Assembly (NCBI GenBank): GCA_022497145.1
Contig: MU385877.1
Coordinates: 295,010 to 359,009, forward strand
DNA length: 64,000 bases
Origin: Rostrohypoxylon terebratum
Taxonomy: Eukaryota; Ascomycota; Sordariomycetes; Xylariales; Hypoxylaceae
Direction of reading: 5' to 3'
The notes under the pieces were generated by a model that worked only from the letters and a program-made list of their open reading frames with translations, was not told the DNA's origin and did no database searches. The position numbers and the translations under genes are program-made. Of this stretch, positions 34,231 to 46,772 are shown piece by piece. The stretch's first letter is position 1; every line of letters starts with the position of its first letter.

Positions 34231-35536
34231 CAGTCAGTCAACCAAAGCCTTCCAACTTCCCAATTCTTTGGGTTGAGTGAAAAACCGCAACGAAACGGGT
34301 TTCGGCGAGCGCCACTCCCGCGCTCAACGATTTGCTGAACCGGTCTGGCCTGGGGCATGGCCTGGCCAAACCGGATATGCCCCAAGGGGCGGCAGGCTGT
34401 TGGGTTTCGAAGGAATTGACATATCAGGGGGTGTATATACTATATGCAGCCTTCCGACGCCGATCTCGGCTACCCTCTTCCCATCAACCTGGAAATTGAA
34501 ACCCCCCTCCCCCAAAAATATAATAGATAGGTAATCTTGAAAGTATCTAAAAGGGCGGACGTGCGCACGTACATACATCCATCCCGTACATATTTGATCC
34601 CGTACATGACATACGTATATGTATCTCTACATGTAAATTCGCCAGGAAAAAAAAACCATTTGATGTATGTAGAATAAAATAGATAGCCTGCGGTAGACCG
34701 TAGGTTTTTTTTTCCAATTACGACGCGACGTGGCTTGCCGTTGTAGGTCTTGCCTTAGCTGCATGCGAACCTTGGAAAGAGACGCGGCCATCTGCCCACG
34801 GATCTTGTTTTACTTGCCTACACACTTGACCTATTTCCAATACTATGTAGGGGCGTTGTAAGGGTCCGCGATATGTTGGCACGGATGATGTAAATTATAG
34901 AATGCGAAAAAGTGGGAAATACCGACGCGAGCCCTATCGAAGCAGGTCAATTCATGAAACGTCGTCATCGATAGCTCGTATACCCATGACAACTCTCGAG
35001 ATGTGGCATTGTCGAGAAAACTGTTGTCTGTCGCCAGTAGAAGCAGCAGTTTTTCTTTTTTTTTTTCACCGCATCCGTGGATATTTAAGCTGTAGAAACC
35101 ATCACGGATCTCACATCTCAGGAAACCAAATCAGGATCAGATAGAGACATCGTATTAATTTCGGCTCGAACTTTATCAACTTAATTTTTTGCGTTTCGCC
35201 TTTGCCGATTCTTAGAAGGGGCAGCAGGATCCCTCCCGTGCACTGGCGGTTCTGCTGCCCTCACATTTCCCATATTAGAATATCAAACTCATAGACTATT
35301 CCCTTTCTCTCTTATTAAGATGCTGGATTGTTGGATCAAAAACCTTTCGCCTTTCATTATTTCGTCTCGGTGGTATAATATTCGTCGTACCTAGGGGTCA
35401 GTAAAAAAAATAAGGCCGACCTCGTATCTCGCATTCTTTCTTCATTACCGAGTAACGCCATGGATGGAATAGACGGAAATTGCTGCCAACCCCCGAACGG
35501 AAGAATGCTCATAGAATCAGGAGGAAAACAACACCT
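33834..35536. other. convergent spacer between lip2 and the otubain gene
   Basis: No supported gene. Contains a CAAT microsatellite (34193-34229) and T-rich tracts near 34640 and 34706; probably 3' UTRs and filler. Confidence 0.5.
34193..34229. repeat. (ATCA)n microsatellite
   Basis: Nine tetramer units, perfect. Seen directly. Confidence 0.95.
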
Positions 35537-38247
35537 CTAGCCCCTGTTCTCTTTTTTGATGACCGCGCCGCAATGCTCGCTACTCCGTTTCCGGCCACCC
35601 CCTTTTCCGTGTGGTATCTCTTCTTCCGCCTCGGGCCTGTACATCTCCGGCTGGAAGTTCATATTGTTATAGTGGGCGACATTAAAATGGCTGTTCTTGA
35701 AAGTGTTGGTTGTGAAAGCGGGTTCGTGGACGCTAGTAGGCTCTACTAGGTCAGGGAAGTTGTATTTGCTGAAGCGTAGAGGGTGGTGCACCGTCATAGG
35801 TGTCGCGGGTTGTTGCGACGGTGGGCTTGGTTGAGGAGGTGGAGGCCTGGTTGCCAGCCCGTCAGGAAATGGCTGTGGCATCCAAGGTGATTGGGGAGAA
35901 GGGGCATATGGGTCCGTCAAAGGAGACGGAGCGGCTGGAGGGGACCCCAATGGAGACATGTCGGGAGGAGCGCCAAAACCGGGAATCATGGCCAACGAGC
36001 TCATATCCACCGCGGCAAAATCCGAAAGCGATGCGACAGTGCTCTCAATCTCATGGTGATACGAAGGCGTTGCCCGATTGATTGATAGGGTAGTTGGTGC
36101 GGGTGGCATAGGGGGAGGCTGAGTAATGGAATCGCGATACAAGATATCGTAGTGGCCTGGGCGGTATAGTAGATAGATAATGGGTCCTAGCGTAGCTGGG
36201 TCTTTGCCGTTGGCCTCTTCGGGCATCCTATGTACGTTAACTTCCACACCTTCGCTCCTGTCCAAGTAAGCGATCTCGAGAATGATATTGGCTGGTTTGA
36301 GTAAGAAGTCGTGAAGTAGTACAACGCCTATGTGATCAATTTCCCTATCGATGGGCATGATGGTGTCCTGGTTGTAATTCTCGATGGTACCGGATATCCA
36401 CGGCTCATAGTTGGCAGGGTTGCCCTTCAGCCACGAAGATGCAATGAGACGCATGTGATAAACTATAGACTGCGACGACTCGGGATTGTTGAATTTCTCC
36501 AACACTAGCGGCATGGGATCTTGGCCAGCGGCCATAGCAGTGGCTACAGCATGCAGCAAGGCCCATGTTTCAGCCACCATATCCTCGAATAGCCATGGAC
36601 TATGGCCGCCGACATGCTCGATATAGTGGTTGAAGCTAGTCAACCGGGCCAACTCTCCCCGAACATAAAGTGCCTCGCCACGTTTTACTAGACTCTCGAA
36701 ATAGCCGAATGCGATCGCTGTAAAGGCATTGAAGAAAGTTAACTCGGTCCTCTATGGATGGGGACATCTGGGTTGGGTTGGGTAGGGTAGGGTAGGTGAA
36801 TATCTCAATTGGGGGGGCTGAGGGGTACAAGCATTGAGGACTGAAGATGGTTCTACATATCTCGTGCAGTCCATTATCTTCACGCCGGTTGATCGTCGAT
36901 CGATCAAATCAATCTGATCGGTCGAGAATCGTAGATAGGGCACACCAGAACCAGACCTGAAGGACCCCATGTCCCCGGCTTGACCTGACACGGCTTGCGC
37001 ATGAACTGCATTATCTGTGCGGGGTATGCGTGCGTACGTATGTACGTGATGCAGCAGGATCTCAGGTATCAGGATGGGAAGGGATGGGAAGGGATGGGAG
37101 GACGTATGAAGTGAAGTGGTAAAAGAAATTCGGTTAAAACTCACCTCGCCAACCGCAATTGCCGTCGCCCTGAATCGGGCGGTAATGCGAATATGTCTGA
37201 GGTAAGGCCTACAATGTCATGAGGAAGTCAATTGGCCGGACTGGAGATGTAAAAGGTTCGGGTTCGAATCGAATTGACTAACCAAGGTTTTGGCGACATA
37301 TACGGGGTCCGCTTTAGCATATTCCTCTGTAATTTCCGTGCTCGGTCTTCTCTCGCCGACTAAGGGTCCCTACATTTTGCGGTTGAGATGTGAGCGATCC
37401 TGATAATTTTTTTCAAGGCGATGTTCAGATATATATGCACGGATTTCGTCATTTTCGTCGACGTGGGCATGGTGGGGTGCGAGGGCGAAAAGGGAAGCGA
37501 GAAATGTGTACTGTAGCTATGCACATGGCTCCCCAAGGTTGTACGTGCGGACGAGCGGTAATAGCACTTGAGGTAGTAATAGGTAATAGGTAATAGGTAA
37601 TAGGTAATAGGTAGTAGGTAGTAGGTAGTAGGTAGTAGGTAATAGGCAAGGTGATGATTAAGATGGATTTTACAGTAACACAAGATGCAACTACTTACCT
37701 CTAACTGAGGCTTGAATTCGCGGGCTGCAGCCTCTTGCTGGGCGAGGTCGGTTTGGAGTTGCGGTTCCATCTTGATATTGTGACGAGTTTGGTGGTGATT
37801 ATGACTGTGAGGGTGAGGGTGAGGTTGAGGTTGAGGTTGAGGGTGATTATGAGTATGGGTGTGGGGTATTTGCGAATTGTTGTGGTTGTAAGGAAGATGA
37901 TGGTTTGGGTTGTTGGCTGGAGTAGCTATTAGAGGATTAGGATTGTGGAATATAGACGAGGCGAAGACGTCGGCGTTCGTCGTTGGTCTACCAGCACCTG
38001 GAACCGCGCCTAAACCTGCACCACCGAGACTGGAAACGAGACTGGAACCAAGACCGCCACCGAGACTACCGCCGAGACTACCACTACCACTACCACTACT
38101 ACCACCACCGCTGCCGCCGGAATGCCCTGTCCCGAATTGTGCCAACGGAGTAGGCTGGAAGGCGTATTCGGGAATCTCTGCGTTGGCTATGTGAATTCCA
38201 TAGGAAGCGTAAGAGGAAGAATACGGAGTGGGTTGAGGCTGGAACAT
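35537..38247 (-). CDS. otubain-type ubiquitin thioesterase (peptidase family C65)
   Basis: Four exons on the minus strand: 38247-37699, 37369-37283, 37208-37145 and 36717-35537; 626 residues. Introns are 329, 74 and 427 nt. The small exons give GPLVGERRPSTEITEEYAKA and QTYSHYRPIQGDGNCGWR, then AIAFGYFESLV. The catalytic triad of the otubain fold is visible: Asp227 and Cys230 in GDGNC, and His422 in YRPGHYDILY. Also seen: YIEHVGGHSPWL and the YLDRS...VNVHRMPEE strand. Otubains cleave Lys48-linked ubiquitin chains and can inhibit E2 enzymes; animal OTUB1 is about 270 residues. Here a 180-residue Gly/Ser- then His/Pro/Gln-rich N-terminus and a 200-residue Pro-rich C-terminus flank the core. The start is the first ATG after an in-frame stop; a frame without ATG continues 13 codons further. 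Confidence 0.92.
37573..37646. repeat. heptamer tandem repeat in intron 1 of the otubain gene
   Basis: About ten units of TAGGTAA/TAGGTAG. On the gene's sense strand it reads as TTACCTA/CTACCTA. It lies wholly inside the 329-nt intron and accounts for part of its unusual length. Confidence 0.9.
37810..37860. repeat. coding GAGGGT/GAGGTT repeat in the otubain N-terminus
   Basis: Tandem hexamers encode the alternating His-Pro and Gln-Pro run (HPQPQPQPHPHPH) on the minus strand. Confidence 0.85.
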
Positions 38248-39800
38248 CCCTGTGCCTGGGCTTGACGAGCCAGAGCTTGACCCCAACCTTGGAAGCTTCG
38301 GGTCATTAAAGCTCTATGTGACGGTGACGGTGACGGGTGGATGATCTTTGATCAAATTTAGGATGGGTATCCCGGGTATAAGTTTCCTAGATTGCCTAGC
38401 GCTCATACGGGTAGATTGGTAGATGGGTAGATGGGTAAGACTGTTGATTGCGTAGGTATTGAGTATAATAGTGTTTATAGAGAGTAATTGGTAGGCAAGT
38501 TTGTTGCAAATAGAATTTAGATTACTTTTTTTTCAATGTTCTAATGGCTGTAGCGTTGCGTTATGGTTGTAAGTTGTAGGTTGTAGGTTATAGGTTGCAT
38601 GTGTAGGTTGGCAAGGTCGCAGGTCTTCCGTCTTTGCCCTCGTGCGTGAATTATTAGGGCTTCTCTTCGAGGCTGTAACCAGCAGCGACAGGTGAAGAGA
38701 AACAACAAGTTACTTCCCCGACGGCCCGACGGGAGATGGAGATAGTATAAATGACAAGTGAGGGTCAAATGCGAATAAGGAGAGTAAAGTAGGAGGGAGG
38801 AAGAGTTAAAAAAAAAGAGAAAAGGGAAGAGATAGAGATAGAGATAGAGAGAGAGGAGGAAGCGGGAAAGAGGAAGAGAGAAGAGAAGGCAAGAGGGGAT
38901 CCAGACAGTTGGTAATGGGCGGGCATTTGTCTAAAAGGAAGATTGACCACCGAGAAATCAGAAGCGCGGGTTACACCAGCAAGCGGCAGTAGTTGCTGCC
39001 CCCCTGTCCCCCTGTAGATTCCTTGGATGCTACAGAGTGCTACTGCTATCCATTAGTGCTACTAGGTTGATGCTACTAGATTGTGGATGGATGCTTGGGT
39101 GCTTAGGAGCTTAGGAGCTTAGGTGCTTGCTCCAGGGTTTTTTCCAGGGCTAACTGCGTACATGTATTGCTTGTGTAGCGAACCTTCTTATGTAGGTACC
39201 TTTATCTTTACGTACATCTAGGGTACGTATAGTAAACTCCTCTAGTTGCAGAAATAGTAGCAAAATAATACATAATAACTAAAAAGCCGTTAGGGAATAG
39301 AGGGGAATTTGTTCTTTTTTTTTTATTCCTTGGAGAACTTATGGATTTGGATTATTGGATTATGGATAATGCCTTTTTGATCCCCGATTCCCAAAAAAGG
39401 AATAAGGTCAACGGCGACGATAGCCCTGTAACTTCTGTAGCTTCTGTAGCTTCACCTTAAAAATGTGATAATTGACTGGTTTCTTGTCTGAGCGTTCCAT
39501 TTCTATGGGGATACACTTGAAAATTCAAGAGGAACTTGCCGTCTGGTACCTCTCAAAGATACGGTACCCCACCTAAACTACCTACGTGTAAGTGCTTTGC
39601 ATAGTAGAAGGATTGTACATCACTAAGCCCTGTTACTTAGCAATACCTGGTTGCATGTACACACGCTCTTTTTCTTTCATTTATGAAAATGAAACTTCGT
39701 CTCATAGGTGTGCAATTGATGGCTCAGCCAATATGTATATTCGCAATTTATAACCATAGGTACGAAGTCCACGACTCGCGCGCATACAATGTTCATTGAT

Positions 39801-39851
39801 TACCTAGGACCTAGGTAGAGGTTCAATGTTACTACTAGGTACTAGGTAGAG
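39801..39851. repeat. CCTAGG-core near-palindrome with adjacent imperfect duplication
   Basis: TACCTAGGACCTAGGTAGAG is followed by TACTAGGTACTAGGTAGAG and similar TTCAATG/TTCAATT tails, a roughly 35-bp imperfect duplication. Confidence 0.6.
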
Positions 39852-42800
39852 CTTCAATTGGTACAATATTGAATACATGGATGCTCGTGGATTGAATCCA
39901 GGTGCCCCTGTAAATTAACCTAAGGTCCGTGCTTTTTGGCGCTACCTTGGAAGCTCCATTGCTCGCTGCTGCGTAGGGTAAGCTAGACCTGACGTCGGCT
40001 AGCGATCAGTGGGAAGTGGGAAGTGTGGGAAGTATGGGAAGCAACAACGGTACCGAGTGCCACTACAGTATAATACAGGTGCGACTGTCAGGACTAGGAC
40101 GATTGAACGGAAACTAGGATGACGGATCACGGCTCCAACCTTTTTGTACCCCATCGAAACTTTCATTGGCCTTTTTCTTCTTTCTTCTATCGCCAACCTT
40201 GAACCTTTTCCGACGTCAGCCAGCTCAGCTACTAGGTAATACTATGGATTATTGTTGATATTGTTTCTATTAGCTCTATTATCTCTATTACTACTATTAT
40301 TATTGCCACTACCTTACCACCACTATCACACACATACCACGTACATGCTACTAGCTGTATATGTCTGTTATCAATAGTCGTTTCCTCCCAGTATATACCA
40401 GGTATTATTTCTATTACTACTACATATAGGTATCCTATATGCTGTAAGCATCGTTCGTATCCTTCGTGTCGTACAAATCAAAGGTACGTACGAAATACAT
40501 CCCATCCATGGATGGCACCAGGGCTAAAGTCTCGGTCAGAATACAGTATAATTCTAATTATACTCGAAGATCCTATTACCTATTATACCCGAGACATGCC
40601 TGGCCACTGGCCAGACTGGCCAGACATTACCTAAAACATACAACGGTCCAACAAATCTTATTGCTACGTACGATAGGCACGATAGACAGCTGAAAAAGAG
40701 ATGATCAGGGCCAAGAACATATCAACCAAACCCACCAAATCTACCAGGTATAGTTGACTAGTGAATGAGAGAACGTGAACGTGAAAGTCCCGTCCCTGTC
40801 ATGCCACGGGCGCTGACTCTTATCTGTCCACCTGCAAATATCATGATCATGTACCAGGTATTCCAGGGCTATCCTCAGTCAGCGCATCGTATGAGCTGCA
40901 AGAGCCAACTAACAACAAACTCATGACGAGAACTGTGTCCACTAATAATACTTATCCTAAATTATAGTAATCCCGACTTCGGGTCTTAACCATCAAACCT
41001 TGGTCTCATGGCCGGGACCGACTTATCAGCTCTTAGAATCCGCGGATCCTTCTAACTTAATAGTACACTAATCCCATATATTCCACTAACCTACGATAAT
41101 ATGTATGATACACTCGAGGATCCGAGGTACTGCGGCTGTACTACGGTCTGCTTACCTAGGTATGGGTGTGTGGTTTTACCTGCTATGGCCGAATCCTTTC
41201 ACCCAGATCTTTCCTTACCCCAGACTGGTGCTTACAATGGATGCGGCGCCAGGCTATGATGGGTAAGGTATGCCAACAGCCAAGACACGCTACGTACCCA
41301 GGGAAATTCAAGGCTATGGGTAATAGGGATCGGAGACAGATTGCCATTCATCGCGCTAGATCGTGAACTTCACACGGCATCATCAATCTTGTGAGCTCGA
41401 TAGCGTCCCGTCTAGTCTTCATCCGTCTCTAGCTTCTCGAATAATCCTTCGATCTATTCGGGCAATGAAACCGACGAGACGATCCAGATGATGAGCTAAC
41501 TGGCTAGCTCGGTTCGGTCGACTGAACAGTCAAGCTTCCCCCACGGCAGGAAAAAGAAAATGCAAGAATATTCAGCGGCCGGCTGACGCGTTGCAGAATT
41601 TCCCGTCCGAATGGGAACGGGAACGTAAAAAGCAAGCTGAAGTAACACGCCTGCAAACTACCTAAACACGCAAGCAAAGCCAAGTAGAGCAAAACATGGA
41701 AGCAAAGCAAAGCAAACCCCGTGGCAGCGGGGCACGTCATTCTGTGGCGATTATTGAGATACAGCGCCTGCCAGATACCTGGCCCTGCCTGAACGACAGG
41801 GTGATACACTACGTGGATGCGGTCGGTTCACGAACCTAACTACCCAGGTCCCAGGTACCTACTAGGCAGCGTATGACTTGATGCGCATGCTACGAAGCTA
41901 CGAAGCTACGAAATATGCTGTTGGTTGCACAACGCAGACGAGCACAATAGCCATCGTAGCACAGCGTCACAAGCGAGCAAAGTATCATCGACGCTGTCTT
42001 CAACGATACCAAACTAGATTGTCCTGTCCACCAATCCGCGCAAGTATCTGCGCGACAAGCTTTTCGAGAAGAAACAGAAATCGTCATCCATGTCAGCCTC
42101 ATCGCAATATGCATACCTAGGTAGTAAGTAGTAGGTAGTGGGTAGTGGGTAGTATGTAAGTGCGTAAGTAGGTACGTATGGTGGGTTATACTGAAAATAG
42201 CTAATAGTAGCTAATAGCTAATTCAGATTATGTAGGGGTTTTATAAAGAACTAACCAGTGAGATTAGTGATCGTCAACATCCCACTTTACGGAACATTCA
42301 AACGATGCTCTCGGTAAATATCAAATATACCTAATGGAAGACCAAATATGGTCAAGGGTCGTTTCCTTCTCGTTCTTAATAGGATCCTATTATCTAAACC
42401 TCAGGCTGAAAAAAAGACGGTGTGAGATCGATTCGTTCTCACATGCTGTCCTTTGAGGAGGACACGCAAGGGATCGCCCTAAACTCGACGAAGGTAGGCT
42501 GAGATTGACGATAGCTGCAGCTACACGGAACCCTGAATACCTCAACATAGCATTTTGCTTGGGGGCCCCTTCTCTCGTTATTTGTTTCATAGGTCATAGG
42601 TTGCAGCATATCAAGCCTTAAACTCGTATCGTATATCATGCCCATCGGACAGAGGATCGCGGGCGAACCTCCAACGACCCGTGCCAAGCGCTATTACTAT
42701 TGCATTCAAGTTGTGGTCTAACCCCGCCTTTGCTCCCGCCACCACCACGATACCCGTACAGCACTGGGTCAATCTAAGACTTACATAGGAATAGACAACC

Positions 42801-44140
42801 ACCGATACGTACGCCAAGGGACTACGAAAGCCATAGGGACACAAATTTCTCGGTATACCGAGAATGGCCTACACGCCCATCGGCGCCAACTACGATTCAA
42901 TGAGGAATCCATTTAGCTCTCTGTACAGAGAAGTTCTGGAAAACCACCTGCACCTATACCTACCACCTAGCTGCTATACCTGGCAGCAGCAGCAGCGGAA
43001 GACGTCGGCAATAACTCTTCCGGTCAGGGTTGTATATCAGGCATCGGGATTTCTTCCAAAGCATCTTACTCGCATACATATATGCAGCTCATTTATCCCA
43101 ACCCCAACTAATGCTTGGAAAATGAGATTTCGCACTTCACCGACAGCTAATGACCACGTCTATAATATTTACTACGTGCGAAAAGAACCCAACATCTCAT
43201 AATAGAGCCGACGGCGGTGAACACGAGATCCTTCAATGGCAAGCTTGGAATGGTCCAGTGATTGTTTAGCTGGATTATAATCTCCCACTCGCATCGAGGC
43301 TACCCACCCTCGGACAATAGTGGCACACTTGAAGTACCGTGATATGTGATTCCTAGAATGAGATTACGACCACCGCTCCTGTGATTCGTTAGATGTTATC
43401 CCGTCCAAACATCACGGCTACCACGCCTCGGCTTCCACCTAAAGCCATCGGGGACTAGCTGCAGTCGGCAGCAACCCTGGATGTATTCGGAACTCTCGGA
43501 TCAGCATTGGGCATCGCATCAACACATGCAGGAATGGAGCGGCAAGCGGACTGCGCAGATTTGGAGGTAGAGGATGAAAACTCACTCTTTCTTTTCTCCT
43601 TGTCGCTATCCGATGGGGTTACTCTACCATACCTACGGCATACAGGAACAAAATGCTTGAGTAACTCGCATCCATGCGTTGATCACAGCTAGAACTCTAC
43701 TGTGGGGGTAAAAGGACGTCCCCGGATTTACCATGAGATCTGCACAAAATCGAGAAGATCGACCCTCGGTCTTCACCATTCATAGAATTGGAACAGCCCG
43801 ACAGACAGGTAGCTAGGGATGTTTACTGGCTTTGGGTTACCTCGATGAACTATTCTACGTCTTTATATCTAGATTGTTGAAACACATGGGTTTTTAGCTC
43901 ATGCTCTGCAATGCGCGTACGCGCATCGCTTCGTGAGCTCTTACAGCGATTCGCACTTGAGGTTGAGTTGAGATCGCACAACTCCAACGGCGCCTGTCAT
44001 CCTGCTCTGCCGTGCTCTCTGTCACGTACTACCTGTCGAGTACTACGAGACACACTGGCACCATCGGACTATTCAGCTAGACACCAAGGTGTATGGAGAC
44101 CACGCAAGCGCCTTTATACAAAATGATACCTGGCATTAAG

Positions 44141-44520
44141 CTAAATCATCATGTAGCCCGAGACGCAAAATTGCGTATAATCAGTGACGACGATTTCATG
44201 CCCGAGCCTATCCGAACCATAACGTAAAAAGACATCAAGAGCGAATAGTATACCAATACCAAGTTCATCCAACAAATGACGAATTGCGATGGATCCTAAA
44301 ATCCCAGAAGCCTTGAATTCTTTCATGCGTCGAATTTCAGGCGTATCTCAACCAGTACTAGCAATTCAGTAGGAGAAATAGTAGGTAAAGCCAGCAAGCC
44401 AGCTTGACCAACGGCAGCGTGCAGAAAATTGCGATAGGTGTTACGCCAAGCCGATGGAATAGCTGGTGCAGAACGCCCACGACACAAACCAACAGCTGGC
44501 AAAATTGAAGCAACTTCCAA
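44141..44520 (-). pseudogene. two overlapping open frames, possible frameshifted gene remnant
   Basis: A minus-strand frame from 44520 (no ATG at its 5' end) runs 65 codons (SILPAVGLCRGRS...LLVLVEIRLKF) to a TGA at 44323. A second frame opens at an ATG overlapping that stop (GCATGAAA) and runs 61 codons (MKEFKASGILGSIAIRHLL...). Both have protein-like composition and the second is open upstream as DTPEIRRMKEF, so a single-base shift could have split one protein. I do not recognise the family. Low confidence. Confidence 0.25.
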
Positions 44521-46749
44521 GGCCTGGTTGGCCTGTCTTACCTCCCGCAGATGGACACGAGAGGATAGGTCGCATCATAGCCAGAATATCACAACTATTT
44601 CCAGTACCACAGAGTCACGACACCGACACAACGACGTCTCGTTACGACCTGTCACGTTGGTCAAGATGAGTGAGGAGATGGATCTCCCGATAGTTCCCTT
44701 TCATCTATAATTCATATTATGCCGGTTCCCACCCGGCATACCTCATTCGTCAGATTGGATCGTGTTGCAGCAGTCCCGCAGAGACGAGCACGCCTGGAAG
44801 CTTTCCATATCATAATGCCGAGCCAATCTGAATCTCCTAGCAGCGGCCTTCTCTATGGTGACGCTCCTGCTCTCGTACCTCCCAATACGTCGGCGGTGCC
44901 GCTTCTGCGCGCAAACTAGGAAAATGTCCTTTCCCTTTCATCCCATACCAGAGGTCTTTTTTTCTGTGACTCGGAGACATCCTACCGTCAAACAAACCTA
45001 TCACCCCCACATCACGACGGGAGAAACCATTCATCCACCTAGCAAAATTTCCGAAGCAATTTCCCTACCCTTGAGGTTGTTAGCGTGAAAGACGTTGCAC
45101 TCGCTTCCGGACCGCTCTACCCACCGCAGCCGTTTCGACAGCCGCGTTAGCTGATCTTCTGGGTCGCCGACCGGAGAAAGATTCGCGGTTCCAAACGAAA
45201 ACCCCGAGAGCTTGGTTACTTCCCATTTACTTCATCCTCGCCCCTTGCCAGATCACCTTGCTAGATCAAAAGGCCACTGTCATCCCAGCATCTGTCTGCG
45301 GCTTCCGCGCATGCTCCCACGGCACAGCCGCCCCTTGTCTTTCTGGGTTGAATATATAGTACCTAGGTATATGTATGCATCGAGCTTTTGGTGGCTTTCG
45401 GACCAATCAGGGTGACGGGACGGACTGCCGATCGAGTGAAAAGACAGGTCGTAAAGCCATTTTCCAAGACACGTGCATCTAGCCACCGATGGGCGCCATC
45501 AGCCATCGTCCGCGCACCAGTCACAGTTACGTCTGGGGAACCCTCTATGCTCAAGAAACCCCCGTGCGGATTTTCCCGTTTATACCCAAGATCATACACT
45601 GTCCTTCTCCCACGCATCATCGACGCCCTCGCCAACCAGAGTTCGAGCTAGGTAGGTAGGGAGGTTGCTGTGCCTTTTCATACATTTTTGCCGCGGTTTT
45701 CACTACCACGCTCTCCCCTTGTTCGTCCATTTTTTCCTTGTCTCGACCCCGATCCCGCCCGCGGGGTGCGTCCTTGGGATACGACGGTGACTTCCAGACA
45801 CCGTAACCCCGCTACGCAGCTCTACCTCTTTAGTGGCTCGTTGACGTATCTAGCTACAAATTCGCACAGCGAAGCTAGCCGGCCACCCCAGGTACAGGCC
45901 TTCTCATGTCTATCTCCCACGCCCATGGATGCTACCAGATACCCATTAAACCATCACCCTATCACCATACCACTATATTTCCGCATCGCTACTAGGTTAC
46001 CGGTATGACACTCTACTCCCTCCCTACGACCAGCCCATGCCAGCCCATCAAACCTCAAGGAGGTAGTAGATTGGGACCTCCTGCTACTCCTCATCGACGG
46101 TAAGTGGCGTGTTGAGAGGTTTCCTGCAGTCGCTAGTTGCCCGGCGCCGATTCCTATTTGCGGGCTTGCCCTTTTTTTTTTCTTATTTTTGCGAACGTGT
46201 TTTTTTCCCTGCGTTGCGTTACACGGCACGCTGCTGCTTTTCCTTGCCAGGGGGGGTCAGGGAAGGCAAGCAATCAAGCAGGCAAGCGGCGGGCGCTGGT
46301 AGGTAAAAAGTGGGATTTAGCCTTTTTCGAGTAGCCTGGATGCCGTCAGCCGCAAGACGCGGCGGCGTCCCGCTCGCGGTGCTGGGATATTCGCACTATA
46401 TGCTACGTATACTACGTATGTCATGGATGGGACGGTGCTTGATTGCTTGCCTAGCTGCTTACCTAGCTTATTGCCCTTTTGCGTATATGAGCGAGTTCAA
46501 GGAATAGGTGGTATGTACCTATTTGAGGAGAAGGAGAAAGGATGGGAGGGGATGGAGATGGTAGATAGAAGGTACTAGAGGTCGTACAATTATCAAACTT
46601 GACACTACGGCAACGAAAAAGTTTGCGAGTCCCGGACCCGTACGAGCTTCTCTGGCCCAGGGACGGGGAAGGGTGCGGATAGAAGTGGTCTGTCGTACAA
46701 AGTGCTATGCTTGAGCTGTGAATTGTGATCTGTAGCGTGGGTAAGTACC

Positions 46750-46772
46750 TACCTACCTAGGACCTAGGACCT
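46750..46772. repeat. CCTAGG-core triple motif
   Basis: TACCTAGGACCTAGGACCTA: three spaced copies of the ACCTAGG unit. Confidence 0.7.

Noticed and set aside
36769..36797. TTGGG/TAGGG repeats as an internal telomere-like tract
   Set aside because: Units are GGGTT and GGGTA in few copies, not the fungal TTAGGG array, and they lie in the otubain intron.
37255..37272. GGGTTCGAATC resembling a tRNA T-arm
   Set aside because: It lies in an intron of the otubain gene, with no cloverleaf around it.
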